Source: Streptomyces decoyicus
GTDB taxonomy: Bacteria > Actinomycetota > Actinomycetes > Streptomycetales > Streptomycetaceae
Reading direction: 5' to 3'
Assembly: GCF_019880305.1 (NCBI RefSeq)
Contig: NZ_CP082301.1
Location: 5,022,001-5,086,000 of the forward strand
DNA: 64,000 nt
This document shows positions 34,488 through 43,540 of the stretch, one piece after another. A model generated the notes under the pieces. The model saw only the letters and a list, made by a program, of their open reading frames with translations. It made no database searches and was not told where the DNA came from. How positions within the stretch are numbered: position 1 is the stretch's first letter; each line of letters begins with the position of its first letter. The translations under genes and the position numbers were made by a program.

Positions 34488-36461
34488 GTGATCCGTTCCG
34501 TACTTGTCGCCAACCGCGGCGAAATAGCCCGGCGGGTCTTCCGCACGTGCCGTGAGCTGGGCATCTCCACTGTCGCCGTGCACTCGGACGCGGATGCGGG
34601 CGCACCGCACGTCCGCGAGGCGGACACCGCCGTACGGCTCCCTGGCGACGCCCCGGCCGACACCTATCTGCGCGGCGATCTGCTGGTGCGGGCCGCGCGG
34701 GCCGCCGGAGCCGACGCGGTCCATCCCGGCTACGGCTTCCTCTCCGAGAACGCCGCCTTCGCCGCGGCGGTGGCCGAAGCGGGCCTGGCCTGGATCGGTC
34801 CGCCGCCCGCCGCCATCGAGGCCATGGCGTCCAAGACGCGGGCCAAGGAGCTGATGGCGGGGGCCGGGGTGCCGCTGCTGGCCCCCGTCGACCCCGGGCG
34901 GGCCACCGAGGCCGATCTGCCGCTGCTGGTGAAGGCGGCGGCGGGCGGTGGCGGCCGCGGTATGCGGGTGGTCGGTGAACTAGCCGCTTTGGAAGGCGAG
35001 TTGAAGGCGGCCGCGGCCGAGGCGGCCGCCGCGTTCGGGGACGGGGAGGTGTTCGTCGAGCCGTATGTCGTGGGCGGGCGCCATGTCGAGGTGCAGATCC
35101 TCGCCGACGCCCAGGGGACGGTCTGGACGCTCGGCACCCGCGACTGCTCCCTCCAGCGCCGCCACCAGAAGGTCATCGAGGAGGCCCCGGCCCCCGGGCT
35201 CTCCGACGAGCTGCGCACCACCCTCCACCGGGCCGCGGAGCAGGCCGCCCGCGCCATCGGCTACCGCGGCGCGGGCACCGTGGAGTTCCTGGTCTCCGCG
35301 GACGGCCGGGCGTACTTCCTGGAGATGAACACCCGCCTCCAGGTCGAGCACCCGGTCACCGAGGCGGTCTTCGGCCTCGATCTGGTCGCCCTCCAGCTGA
35401 CCGTCGCCGAGGGCCGCCCCCTGGACGCCGAACCGCCGCGGCCGCACGGTCACGCCGTCGAGGCGCGGCTGTACGCGGAGGACCCGGCGGCCGCCTGGCA
35501 GCCGCAGACCGGCACCCTGCACCGGCTGGCGCTGCCCGACGGCGTCCGGCTGGATTCCGGTGTGACCGACGGCGACACCATCGGCGTCCACTACGACCCG
35601 ATGCTGGCCAAGGTCCTCGCCTGGGCGCCGAGCCGGGACGAGGCCGTACGGAAGCTGGCGGGCGCCCTGGAGCGGGCCCGCATCCACGGCCCCGTCACCA
35701 ACCGCGAGCTGCTCGTACGGTCCCTGCGCCACCCGGAGTTCACCGACCCCGGCGCGCTGGACACCGGCTTCTACGACCGCAACCTCCCCGCGCTGACCGC
35801 GGCCCCCGCCGACGGGGCGGGTGTCTTCGCGCTCGCCGCGGCCCTCGCCGACGCCCACGGCCGCTCCCGCTTCGGCGGCTTCCGCAACGTCCCCTCCGGG
35901 CCACAGGTCAAGACCTACGCCTGTGCCGGCGCCGAGTACGCGATCCGCTACCGGCTCGGCCGGGACGGTCTGTCGGCCGAGGGCTTCCCCGGCGTGCGGC
36001 TGCTCGCTCTCGGGCCGGACCAGGTGGTGCTCGAAGTCGACGGGCTGCGGCGGCAGTTCGCGGTCGCCCGCTACGGCGACCGCGTCCATGTCGACGCGCC
36101 CCCCACGCCCGGCGGGGGCGGCACCGCACCCGCCTCCCACGCGTTCACCGCACTGCCCCGCTTCCCCGACCCCACCGCCCGTACGGAGCCCGGCTCGCTG
36201 CTGGCGCCGATGCCCGGCACGGTCGCCCGGATCGCGGAGGGCCTCAGTGAGGGCGCCCGGGTGGCGGCGGGGCAGCCGTTGCTGTGGCTGGAGGCGATGA
36301 AGATGGAACACAAGATCACCGCACCGGCCGCCGGCACCCTCACCGCCCTGCCCGTCGGCCCGGGGCAGCAGGTCGAGGTGGGGGCCCTGCTGGCCGTCGT
36401 GGCCGAGACGGCCGCGGCCGGGGAGACCGTGGCCGGGGAGACCGTGGCGGACGCCGGCTGA
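34488..36461 (+). CDS. Acyl-CoA carboxylase alpha subunit (biotin carboxylase + BCCP)
   Basis: A 657-residue protein: biotin carboxylase (residues 1-445; VLVANRGEIARRVFRTCREL, ATP-grasp GGGGRGMRVV, RDCSLQRRHQKVIEEAPAP, EMNTRLQVEHPVTE), a middle BT-type domain, and a C-terminal biotinyl carrier domain with the biotinylated lysine K605 in EAMKMEHKI. It carboxylates its own biotin with ATP and bicarbonate and works with the beta subunit encoded just upstream. GTG at 34488 begins VIRSVLVANRGEIA. A Gly/Glu/Thr/Val-Ala repeat (GETVAGETVADAG) ends the protein. Confidence 0.93.
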   Translation: MIRSVLVANRGEIARRVFRTCRELGISTVAVHSDADAGAPHVREADTAVRLPGDAPADTYLRGDLLVRAARAAGADAVHPGYGFLSENAAFAAAVAEAGLAWIGPPPAAIEAMASKTRAKELMAGAGVPLLAPVDPGRATEADLPLLVKAAAGGGGRGMRVVGELAALEGELKAAAAEAAAAFGDGEVFVEPYVVGGRHVEVQILADAQGTVWTLGTRDCSLQRRHQKVIEEAPAPGLSDELRTTLHRAAEQAARAIGYRGAGTVEFLVSADGRAYFLEMNTRLQVEHPVTEAVFGLDLVALQLTVAEGRPLDAEPPRPHGHAVEARLYAEDPAAAWQPQTGTLHRLALPDGVRLDSGVTDGDTIGVHYDPMLAKVLAWAPSRDEAVRKLAGALERARIHGPVTNRELLVRSLRHPEFTDPGALDTGFYDRNLPALTAAPADGAGVFALAAALADAHGRSRFGGFRNVPSGPQVKTYACAGAEYAIRYRLGRDGLSAEGFPGVRLLALGPDQVVLEVDGLRRQFAVARYGDRVHVDAPPTPGGGGTAPASHAFTALPRFPDPTARTEPGSLLAPMPGTVARIAEGLSEGARVAAGQPLLWLEAMKMEHKITAPAAGTLTALPVGPGQQVEVGALLAVVAETAAAGETVAGETVADAG

Positions 36462-36538
36462 TCCCGGCCCGGCCCCGGTCTCCTCCGTACGCGCACCACC
36501 CGCACCTCACCCACCGCACACAAGGAGCCGTGTCTGCC

Positions 36539-37702
36539 ATGAGCAACCCTGTGATCGAGACCGAGGAACACCGCGCCCTGCGCGACGCCGTCGCCGCGCT
36601 CGGCAAGCGCTACGGCCGCGAATACTTCGCCCGCGTCGTGGCCGAGGGCGCACACACCGACGAACTCTGGGCGGAGGCCGCCGAACTCGGCTACCTCGGC
36701 GTCAACCTCCCCGAGGAGTACGGCGGCGGAGGCGGCGGCATCGTCGAACTCTCCATGGTGCTGGAGGAGCTGGGGGCGGCCGGCTGTCCGCTGCTGATGC
36801 TGGTCGTCTCGCCCGCCATCTGCGGCACGGTCATCGCCCGGTTCGGCACCGAGGAGCAGAAGCGGGCCTGGCTCCCGGGCCTCGCCGACGGCTCCCGCAA
36901 GATGGCCTTCGGCATCACCGAACCGGACGCCGGTTCCAACTCGCACCGCATCACGACCACCGCCCGCAAGGACGGCGGCGACTGGGTCCTCAACGGCCGC
37001 AAGGTGTTCATCTCGGGCGTCGACATCGCCGATGCGACCCTGATCGTCGGCCGCACCGAGGACGCCCGCACCGGCCGCCTCAAGCCCTGCCTGTTCATCG
37101 TCCCGCGCGACACCCCCGGCTTCGGCCGCAGCCCGATAGCGATGGAACTCGCCGCCCCGGAGAAGCAGTTCGAGCTGACCCTGGACGAGGTCCGGCTGCC
37201 CGCCGAGGCACTGGTCGGCGACGAGGACGCCGGACTCCTCCAGCTCTTCGCGGGGCTCAACCCGGAGCGGATCATGACCGCCGCGTTCGCCCTGGGGATG
37301 GGCCGCTACGCGCTCGGCCGGGCCCTCGACTACGCCCGTACCCGCCAGGTGTGGAAGGAGCCCATCGGCGCCCACCAGGCCCTCGCCCATCCGCTGGCCC
37401 AGGCCCATATCGAGCTGGAACTGGCCCGCTTGATGATGCAGAAGGCGGCCCATCTCTACGACGCGGGCGACGACATGGGCGCGGGCGAGGCCGCCAACAT
37501 GGCCAAGTACGCGGCGGCCGAGGCCGCGGTCCACGCCGTCGACCAGGCCGTCCACACCCTCGGCGGCAACGGCCTCACCCAGGAGTACGGCCTCGCCTCG
37601 ATGATCACCGCCGCCCGGGTGGCGAGGATCGCGCCGGTCAGCCGCGAGATGATCCTCAACTTTGTCTCGCACCAGTCGCTGGGGCTCCCCAAGTCGTACT
37701 GA
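36539..37702 (+). CDS. Acyl-CoA dehydrogenase
   Basis: A 387-residue FAD enzyme with the standard three ACAD domains. FGITEPDAGSNSHRITTTA is the flavin/substrate signature and QVWKEPIGAHQALAHPLAQA, HTLGGNGLTQEYG the C-terminal motifs. A catalytic base near GLTQEYG (Glu) fits. It introduces the alpha-beta double bond in an acyl-CoA and passes electrons to ETF. ATG at 36539 follows AAGGAG. It lies 77 bp after the carboxylase alpha gene, the largest gap in the operon. The order of dehydrogenation and carboxylation suggests branched-chain or terpenoid acid breakdown. Confidence 0.92.
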   Translation: MSNPVIETEEHRALRDAVAALGKRYGREYFARVVAEGAHTDELWAEAAELGYLGVNLPEEYGGGGGGIVELSMVLEELGAAGCPLLMLVVSPAICGTVIARFGTEEQKRAWLPGLADGSRKMAFGITEPDAGSNSHRITTTARKDGGDWVLNGRKVFISGVDIADATLIVGRTEDARTGRLKPCLFIVPRDTPGFGRSPIAMELAAPEKQFELTLDEVRLPAEALVGDEDAGLLQLFAGLNPERIMTAAFALGMGRYALGRALDYARTRQVWKEPIGAHQALAHPLAQAHIELELARLMMQKAAHLYDAGDDMGAGEAANMAKYAAAEAAVHAVDQAVHTLGGNGLTQEYGLASMITAARVARIAPVSREMILNFVSHQSLGLPKSY

Positions 37703-37817
37703 GCACGCCATGCTGCCCATGCCGGCCGGTGGCTGTCCGGCCGGCCGGACGGCCCCGCACCGCCCGCCGGCCCCGCACCGCCCCGCCGCACCCACCGTCG
37801 AAGGGAAAGGCCCAGGC

Positions 37818-39410
37818 ATGGTGCTCCACGTGTTCCACAGCGAGTACGCCGACGTCGCGCCCGTAGAACTCCCGATCCACGAGGCCGTCCTCGGCCGGGC
37901 GGCGGAGTACGGCGACCGGCCCGCCCTGATCGACGGCCTCGACGGCACCACCCTCGGCTACGACCGGCTGGACCACTCCAGCCGCCGCCTCGCCGCCGCC
38001 CTCACGGCGGCCGGCGTCCGCAAGGGCGACGTCCTGGCCCTGCACAGCCCGAACAGCGTCCTCTTCCCCGTCGTGTTCTACGCCGCCTCGCGCTGCGGGG
38101 CAGCGGTCACCACCGTCCATCCGCTCGCCACCGAGGGCGAGTTCGCCAAACAGCTCCAGGACTCCGGCGCCCGCTGGATCGTGACGGTATCGGCGCTGCT
38201 GGACACCGCACGCGCCGCCGCACAGCAGGCCGGCGAGGGGATCGCCGAGATCCTCGTCTGCGACCGGGCCGAGGGCCACCGCTGCGTACAGGACCTTCTC
38301 GCCTGCACCGACCCGGAACCGTCCGTCACCCTCGATCCGGCCGAGGACGTGGCTGTACTGCCCTACTCCTCCGGCACCACCGGCACCCCCAAGGGCGTGA
38401 TGCTCACCCACCGCAGCATCGCCACCAACCTCGCCCAGCTCACCCCGCTCGTCACCAACGGCCCCGACGACCGGGTGCTGGCCGTGCTGCCCTTCTTCCA
38501 CATCTACGGGCTGACCGCCCTGATGAACGCCCCGCTGCGCAACGGCGCCACCGTCGTGGTGCTGCCCCGCTTCGACCTGCGGCAGTTCCTCGCCGCGATC
38601 GAGAAGCACCGCATCACCGCCGTCTACGTGGCACCCCCGATCGTCCTCGCCCTCGCCAAACACCCCCTGGTCGCCGACTACGACCTCTCCACACTGCGCT
38701 ACATCGTCTCCGCCGCGGCGCCCCTGGACGCCGAGCTGGCCGCGGCCTGCTCCCGGCGGCTCGGCCTGCCGCCGGTGCTCCAGGCCTACGGGATGACCGA
38801 GCTGTCCCCGGGCACCCATTGCGTCCCCCTCGACGCCCCGGACCCGCCGCCGGGCGCCGTCGGCAAGCTGATCCCCAACACTGAGATGCGCCTGGTGTCC
38901 CTGGAGACCGGCGAGGACGTGGCGCCGGGGGAGAGCGGCGAGATCCTCATCCGCGGCCCGCAGGTCATGAAGGGGTATCTGGGGCGGCCCGCCGATACCG
39001 ACGCGATGATCGACCCCGACGGCTGGCTGCACACCGGCGACATCGGCCGGGCGGACGACGACGGCTGGCTGTATGTCGTCGACCGCGTCAAGGAGTTGAT
39101 CAAATACAAGGGCTACCAGGTCGCCCCCGCCGATCTCGAAGCGCTGCTGCTCGGGCACGACGCGATCGCCGACGCGGCGGTCATCGGTGTCGTGGACGCG
39201 GACGGCAACGAGGTGCCCAAGGCGTTCGTGGTCCGGCAGCGGGGGGCCCGCCTGAGCGAGGACGAGGTCATCGCGTACGTTGCCGGACAGGTCGCCCCGT
39301 ACAAGAAAGTGCGCCGCGTGGAATTCCTGGACAGCGTGCCGCGCGCCACCACCGGAAAGATCCTGCGGCGCGAACTGCGCGCCAGGGAAAGGAGTTCGAC
39401 GGCCCGATGA
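37818..39410 (+). CDS. 4-coumarate/cinnamate-CoA ligase-like acyl-CoA synthetase
   Basis: A 530-residue adenylate-forming ligase. AMP-binding motifs are intact: YSSGTTGTPKGVMLTH (P-loop-like A3), AYGMTELSPGTH (A5), GWLHTGDIGRADDDGWLYVVDRVKELIKYKG (A7-A8, given in part) and the catalytic lysine region PRATTGKILRREL (A10). From memory it is very similar to S. coelicolor SCO4383, a characterised cinnamate/4-coumarate-CoA ligase. It makes the acyl-CoA that the operon then processes. ATG at 37818 was chosen because it starts MVLHVFHSEYADVAPVELPI. The next gene overlaps its stop (ATGA). Confidence 0.9.
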   Translation: MVLHVFHSEYADVAPVELPIHEAVLGRAAEYGDRPALIDGLDGTTLGYDRLDHSSRRLAAALTAAGVRKGDVLALHSPNSVLFPVVFYAASRCGAAVTTVHPLATEGEFAKQLQDSGARWIVTVSALLDTARAAAQQAGEGIAEILVCDRAEGHRCVQDLLACTDPEPSVTLDPAEDVAVLPYSSGTTGTPKGVMLTHRSIATNLAQLTPLVTNGPDDRVLAVLPFFHIYGLTALMNAPLRNGATVVVLPRFDLRQFLAAIEKHRITAVYVAPPIVLALAKHPLVADYDLSTLRYIVSAAAPLDAELAAACSRRLGLPPVLQAYGMTELSPGTHCVPLDAPDPPPGAVGKLIPNTEMRLVSLETGEDVAPGESGEILIRGPQVMKGYLGRPADTDAMIDPDGWLHTGDIGRADDDGWLYVVDRVKELIKYKGYQVAPADLEALLLGHDAIADAAVIGVVDADGNEVPKAFVVRQRGARLSEDEVIAYVAGQVAPYKKVRRVEFLDSVPRATTGKILRRELRARERSSTAR

Positions 39411-40177
39411 CCGACGCACCCGCGACACCCCTTGTGCCGCGTTCCCACGAACACGGCATCACCACCCTCACCCTGGACTCCCCGCACAACCGCAACGCCC
39501 TGTCCGCCCGCCTGGTCGCCGAACTGCACCAGGCACTCGCGGCCGCCGCGGCCGACGACGCCACCCGCGCCGTCGTGCTCACCCACACCGGCGGCACGTT
39601 CTGCGCCGGTGCGGACCTCTCCGAGGCCACCTCGGGCACGGCGAAGGACGGCCCGCTGGGCCTGGCCCGGCTGCTGCGCGCCCTCGTGGAGCTGCCCAAA
39701 CCCGTCGTCGCCCGGGTCACCGGCCACGTCCGCGCCGGGGGCCTCGGCCTGCTCGGCGCCTGCGACATCTCCGTGGCCGGTCCGGACACCACCTTCGCGT
39801 TCACCGAGGCCCGCCTCGGCCTCGCCCCCGCCGTCATCTCGCTGCCGCTGCTGCCGCGGCTCGACCCCCGCGCCGCGGCCCGCTACTACCTGACCGGCGA
39901 GAAGTTCGGCCCGGCGGAGGCGGCCAGGATCGGCCTGGTCACGCTTGCGGCCGACGACGTCGACACCGGCCTCGCCCCCGTACTGGACGGGCTGCGCAAG
40001 GGCTCCCCACAAGGCCTGGCCGAGTCGAAGAAGCTGGTCACCGCCCAGGTGCTGGCCGCCTTCGACCGCGACACCGAGGCGCTCGCCGAACAGTCCGCCC
40101 GGCTGTTCGGCTCCGCCGAGGCCCGCGAGGGCATGACCGCCTTCCTGGAACGGCGGGCCCCGGCATGGGCGCGCTGA
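39407..40177 (+). CDS. Enoyl-CoA hydratase/isomerase family protein
   Basis: A 256-residue crotonase-fold enzyme. The oxyanion-hole strands (HNRNALSARLV; GGTFCAGADLSEAT; GHVRAGGLGLLGACDISVAG) are conserved. The two classical hydratase glutamates are at FTEARLGLAP and around the GLGLLGACD segment, where Glu is not obvious, so the activity may be isomerase- or lyase-like. It would act on the unsaturated CoA ester after the dehydrogenase/carboxylase. ATG overlaps the ligase stop (ATGA), and its 3' end overlaps the TetR gene by 13 bp. Confidence 0.88.
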   Translation: MTDAPATPLVPRSHEHGITTLTLDSPHNRNALSARLVAELHQALAAAAADDATRAVVLTHTGGTFCAGADLSEATSGTAKDGPLGLARLLRALVELPKPVVARVTGHVRAGGLGLLGACDISVAGPDTTFAFTEARLGLAPAVISLPLLPRLDPRAAARYYLTGEKFGPAEAARIGLVTLAADDVDTGLAPVLDGLRKGSPQGLAESKKLVTAQVLAAFDRDTEALAEQSARLFGSAEAREGMTAFLERRAPAWAR

Positions 40178-40797
40178 CCCCCGCCCGCGGCCCCAAAGAG
40201 CCCCAGCAGGAACGCAGCCGCGCCACCCGCCTCAAACTGCTGGAGGCCGCCGTCTCCTGCCTGGCGGAGCGCGGCTGGAGCGGCAGCACGGTCTCCGTGG
40301 TCGCCGAGCGGGCCGGGGTCTCCCGGGGCGCCGCCCAGCACCACTTCCGCACCCGCGAGGACCTCTTCACGGCGGCCGTCGAACATGTCGCGGAGAAGCG
40401 CCAGGGCGCGGTCAAGGCGGTCGCCCACAACCTGCCGCCGGCCGGTTCCGTCGCCCGCACCTGGATCATCGTCGAGGAGCTCGTCGGCCTCTATACGGGC
40501 CCGCTGTTCCGCGCCGCGCTGCACCTGTGGGTGGCCGCCTCCGACGAGGACCAGCTGCGTGACCGGGTCACCGCCCTGGAGGCCCGCGTCGGCCGGGAGG
40601 CCCACCGTACGGCGGTGGCGCTGCTCGACGCCGACGAGGCGGTGCCCGGCGTCCGGGAGACGGTCCAGGGACTGCTGGACATGGCCCGGGGCCTGGGGCT
40701 CGCCAATCTGCTGACCGATGACTCGGCCCGGCGTGACCGGGTCGTCGAACAGTGGGCCAAGATCATCGACTCTCAGCTCAGCGGTTCTGCCGCGTAG
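40165..40797 (+). CDS. TetR-family regulator of the catabolic operon
   Basis: A 210-residue TetR protein. N-terminal HTH: RATRLKLLEAAVSCLAERGW, STVSVVAERAGVSRGAAQHHF and RTREDLF. The C-terminal helical domain probably binds an acyl-CoA or an aromatic acid. ATG at 40165 lies inside the end of the hydratase gene, so it is the last gene of the operon and its product likely regulates the whole unit in response to pathway intermediates. A long inverted repeat lies immediately downstream. Confidence 0.86.
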   Translation: MGALTPARGPKEPQQERSRATRLKLLEAAVSCLAERGWSGSTVSVVAERAGVSRGAAQHHFRTREDLFTAAVEHVAEKRQGAVKAVAHNLPPAGSVARTWIIVEELVGLYTGPLFRAALHLWVAASDEDQLRDRVTALEARVGREAHRTAVALLDADEAVPGVRETVQGLLDMARGLGLANLLTDDSARRDRVVEQWAKIIDSQLSGSAA

Positions 40798-40803
40798 CGG
40801 CCT

Positions 40804-41335
40804 TCCCACGTTTTTGGCTGTCCCGCCGTGGTCGTTGTCCGCCGTTTGCCGCCCGCTGCGCGGTGCGCCCGCCGTTGCGCCTGCGGCGGGCCGGGGTCGC
40901 TGCGCGGGGCTGTTGGGTGCGGTGCCGCTCCTCCGGACTTCGTCCTGCGGCGCGTCCCCTCCCGTTGGGGGATGGGGGAAGGCTGGTGGGGGTGCTCGTA
41001 GGTGGTCCGGTGCTGCTCGTGGATCACATGGAAACGGCCACGCCGGTGGCCCGCCCCCACCCCACTTTTACTTTCTCCACTCACGGGAGGGGACGGGCCG
41101 GAGGGGCCGGTGTGTGGGACGTAAAGCGAAGCAGTCCCACACACCGGCCCCGGAGGTCCGTCACCGCACCCACAGCCCCGCGCAGCGGCCCCCGCCCGCC
41201 GCAGGCGCAACGGCGGCAAAACCACCACGGCGGGACAGCCAAAAACGTGGGACGCAAGCTAAGCGCAGCGGACGCGCAACGGCGAACAACCACCACGGCG
41301 GGAAAGCCGAAAACGTGGGGGACGCAAGCTAAGCG
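40804..41335. repeat. Large imperfect inverted repeat / intergenic element
   Basis: About 530 bp without a gene. The left arm (40804-40945, from TTCCCACGTTTTTGGCTGTC through the GCGCCTGCGGCGGG core) is matched in inverse orientation by 41135-41250. The phrase AACCACCACGGCGGGAAAGC is also repeated directly at about 41220 and 41287, both ending in GCAAGCTAAGCGC. Long GC-rich elements of this kind recur between Streptomyces genes in my memory. No ORF here looks real. Confidence 0.72.
41103..41151. terminator. 18-bp hairpin inside the intergenic element
   Basis: GGGGCCGGTGTGTGGGAC (41103-41120) pairs perfectly with GTCCCACACACCGGCCCC (41134-41151) around a 13-nt loop. It is located between converging genes, so it probably terminates both the catabolic operon and the citrate synthase transcript. 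Confidence 0.7.
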
Positions 41336-41336
41336 C

Positions 41337-42440
41337 TCAGCGAGCGGCGAGGCCCTCGTAGCCCGCGATCGACTGTGGGCCCCGCGCCGCAGGCCCCACG
41401 TACCGGGCCGACGGCCGGACCAGTCGGCCCGTCCGCTTCTGTTCCAGGATGTGCGCGCTCCAGCCGGCCGTGCGGGCGCAGGTGAACATCGAGGTGAACA
41501 TGTGCGCCGGGACCTCGGCGAAGTCCAGGACGATGGCCGCCCAGAACTCGACGTTGGTGGCCAGCACCCGGTCGGGGCGGCGGCTGCGCAGCTCGTCCAG
41601 CGCGGCCTTCTCCAGCGCCTCGGCGACCTCGAAGCGCGGGGCGCCCAGCTCCTTGGCGGTCCGTCGCAGCACCCGCGCCCGCGGGTCCTCGGCGCGGTAG
41701 ACGCGGTGGCCGAAGCCCATCAGCCGCTCGCCCTTGTCCAGCGCCTGCCGGACATACGCGGACGCGTCGCCGGACCGCTCGATCTCCTCGATCATGCCGA
41801 GGACGCGGGAGGGCGCACCGCCGTGCAGCGGACCGGACATCGCACCGACCGCGCCGGACAGCGCGGCCGCCACATCCGCGCCCGTGGAGGCGATGGACCG
41901 GGCGGTGAAGGTGGAGGGGTTCATGCCGTGCTCGGCGGCCGAGGTCCAGTAGGCGTCGACGGCCTTGACGTGCTGGGGGTCGGGCTCCCCGCGCCAGCGC
42001 TTCATGAAGCGCTCCACGACGGTCTCCGCCGTGTCGATCTCCTTCTGCGGCACCATCGGCAGGCCCGGCCCGCGCGCCGACTGCGCCACGTACGACAGGG
42101 CCATGACCGCGGCCCGGGCAAGGTTGTCACGGGCCGTCGCCTCGTCGATGTCCAGCAGCGGCTTCAGGCCCCATACGGGCGCGAGCATGGCGAGCGCCGA
42201 CTGCACATCGACCCGGATGTCGCCGGAGTGCACCGGAATCGGGAACGGCTCGGCGGGCGGCAGACCAGGATTGAACGCCCCGTCGACCAGCAGCCCCCAG
42301 ACATTTCCGAAGGACACCTTCCCGACGAGATCCTCGATGTCGACCCCGCGATAGCGGAGCGAGCCGCCCTCCTTATCCGGTTCGGCGATCTCCGTCTCGA
42401 ACGCGATGATTCCCTCGAGTCCGGGTACGAAGTCGGACAT
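41337..42440 (-). CDS. Citrate synthase family protein
   Basis: A 367-residue short-type citrate synthase (EC 2.3.3.x). Active-site elements: histidine in EHGMNPSTFTARSIAS, LHGGAPSRVLGM, GFGHRVYRAEDPRARVL, and the catalytic Asp in the C-terminal FWAAIVLDFAEVPAHMFTSM region. It condenses acetyl-CoA (possibly propionyl-CoA) with oxaloacetate. Streptomyces keep a separate main CitA, so this is likely the second, actinobacterial isoform. ATG at 42440 (MSDFVPGLEG) is preceded by GAGGAG; the preceding in-frame ATG is less likely. It diverges from pdxH. Confidence 0.9.
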   Translation of the reverse strand: MSDFVPGLEGIIAFETEIAEPDKEGGSLRYRGVDIEDLVGKVSFGNVWGLLVDGAFNPGLPPAEPFPIPVHSGDIRVDVQSALAMLAPVWGLKPLLDIDEATARDNLARAAVMALSYVAQSARGPGLPMVPQKEIDTAETVVERFMKRWRGEPDPQHVKAVDAYWTSAAEHGMNPSTFTARSIASTGADVAAALSGAVGAMSGPLHGGAPSRVLGMIEEIERSGDASAYVRQALDKGERLMGFGHRVYRAEDPRARVLRRTAKELGAPRFEVAEALEKAALDELRSRRPDRVLATNVEFWAAIVLDFAEVPAHMFTSMFTCARTAGWSAHILEQKRTGRLVRPSARYVGPAARGPQSIAGYEGLAAR

Positions 42441-42868
42441 CAGGCAGCTCCTCAAGATGGGGACGGCAAACGGTCCGTGACCGGCTGCCGTGCGGTCGGG
42501 TCTCAGGTGTGCGGTGCGGTCCCGGTGCGGTTACGCGGCTGCCGGGCAGCTCGCGGTCCGTACCGGTCACGCCGGTGATGCCCCGCCAGGGCGTGGGTCA
42601 CGCGACGGTCTTGCCCGCAGTGGGTCGGACCGTGGGCAAGCAGGTTCAAAGTGGTGCGTCCTTCAGGCCGGACGGACACGATAGCTCTCCCTGTCCGGAG
42701 GCCACAGTGCTCCGCCCCCTCATTCTGGCGGGTCTCCCACCTGCGGGGAGGCGTGAGACTCGGCACAATGGTCGATCTGCCGACGGGAGGGTTACGGCTG
42801 GTCGACGAGGGGCAGACTTCCGCCCCTCCCGGCTGACCGCGCCGGACTGGATGTTGCAAGATGAGGCC
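42441..42868. other. Divergent promoter region citrate synthase / pdxH
   Basis: 428 bp with no convincing gene. It contains a G/C hairpin candidate: CGGGAGGG (42784-42791) with CCCTCCCG (42824-42831), and an alternative inner pair GAGGGGC (42807-42813) with GCCCCTC (42822-42828). These could form mutually exclusive structures in the pdxH leader. Confidence 0.4.
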
Positions 42869-43540
42869 GTGCACCCCGCCGACGCGCCTCATGCCGAGAC
42901 CCCCGATCCCTCCTCCATGCGTGCGCATTACCGCGCCGAGGGACTCGTCGAGTCCGACCTCGCCGCCAGCCCGTACGACCAGTTCGCGCGCTGGTTCAAG
43001 GACGCGACCGTGGCCGGTCTGCACGAGCCGAACGCCATGGTCGTCTCGACGGCGGACGCCGCCGGCCGGCCGAGCTCACGGACCGTCCTCCTGAAGGCGT
43101 TCGACGACCGCGGCTTCGTGTTCTTCACCAACTACAACAGCCGGAAGGGTCGTGAACTGGCCGAAAATCCGGCCGTGTCGCTGCTGTTCCCCTGGCACCC
43201 GCTCGCCCGTCAGGTCGTGGTGACCGGCACCGCGGAACGCATCGGCCGGGACGAGACCGCCGCCTACTTCCGTACCCGCCCGCACGGCTCCCAGCTGGGT
43301 GCCTGGGCCAGCGACCAGTCCGCGCCGGTCGCCTCGCGCGACGAACTGGAGCGCGCCTACGAGGAATTGGCGGCCCGCTACCCGGAGGGCGAGCAGGTGC
43401 CGGCGCCGCCGCACTGGGGCGGCTACCGGATCGCCGCCGGGACGATCGAATTCTGGCAGGGCCGCCTCAACCGGCTGCACGACCGGCTGCGGTATCTGCG
43501 CGAGGACGGGTCCTGGAGGGTGGAGCGCCTGGCGCCCTGA
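42869..43540 (+). CDS. pdxH: Pyridoxamine 5'-phosphate oxidase
   Basis: A 223-residue FMN enzyme (EC 1.4.3.5) that oxidises pyridoxine/pyridoxamine 5'-phosphate to PLP. Conserved family parts: DPFAQF-like SPYDQFARWFKDA, PNAMVVSTADAAGRPSSRTV, FVFFTNYNSRKGRELAENP, FPWHPLARQVVVTGTAERI, SQLGAWASDQSAPVASR, and the C-terminal substrate loop WQGRLNRLHDRLRY ... WRVERLAP. GTG at 42869 was chosen (GAGG upstream), with ATG at 42851 as alternative. It lies on its own transcript, divergent from citrate synthase. Confidence 0.93.
   Translation: MHPADAPHAETPDPSSMRAHYRAEGLVESDLAASPYDQFARWFKDATVAGLHEPNAMVVSTADAAGRPSSRTVLLKAFDDRGFVFFTNYNSRKGRELAENPAVSLLFPWHPLARQVVVTGTAERIGRDETAAYFRTRPHGSQLGAWASDQSAPVASRDELERAYEELAARYPEGEQVPAPPHWGGYRIAAGTIEFWQGRLNRLHDRLRYLREDGSWRVERLAP

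Noticed and set aside
40752..42578. 608-codon plus-strand frame over citrate synthase
   Set aside because: Antisense to a well-conserved citrate synthase gene, and also runs through the inverted-repeat element.
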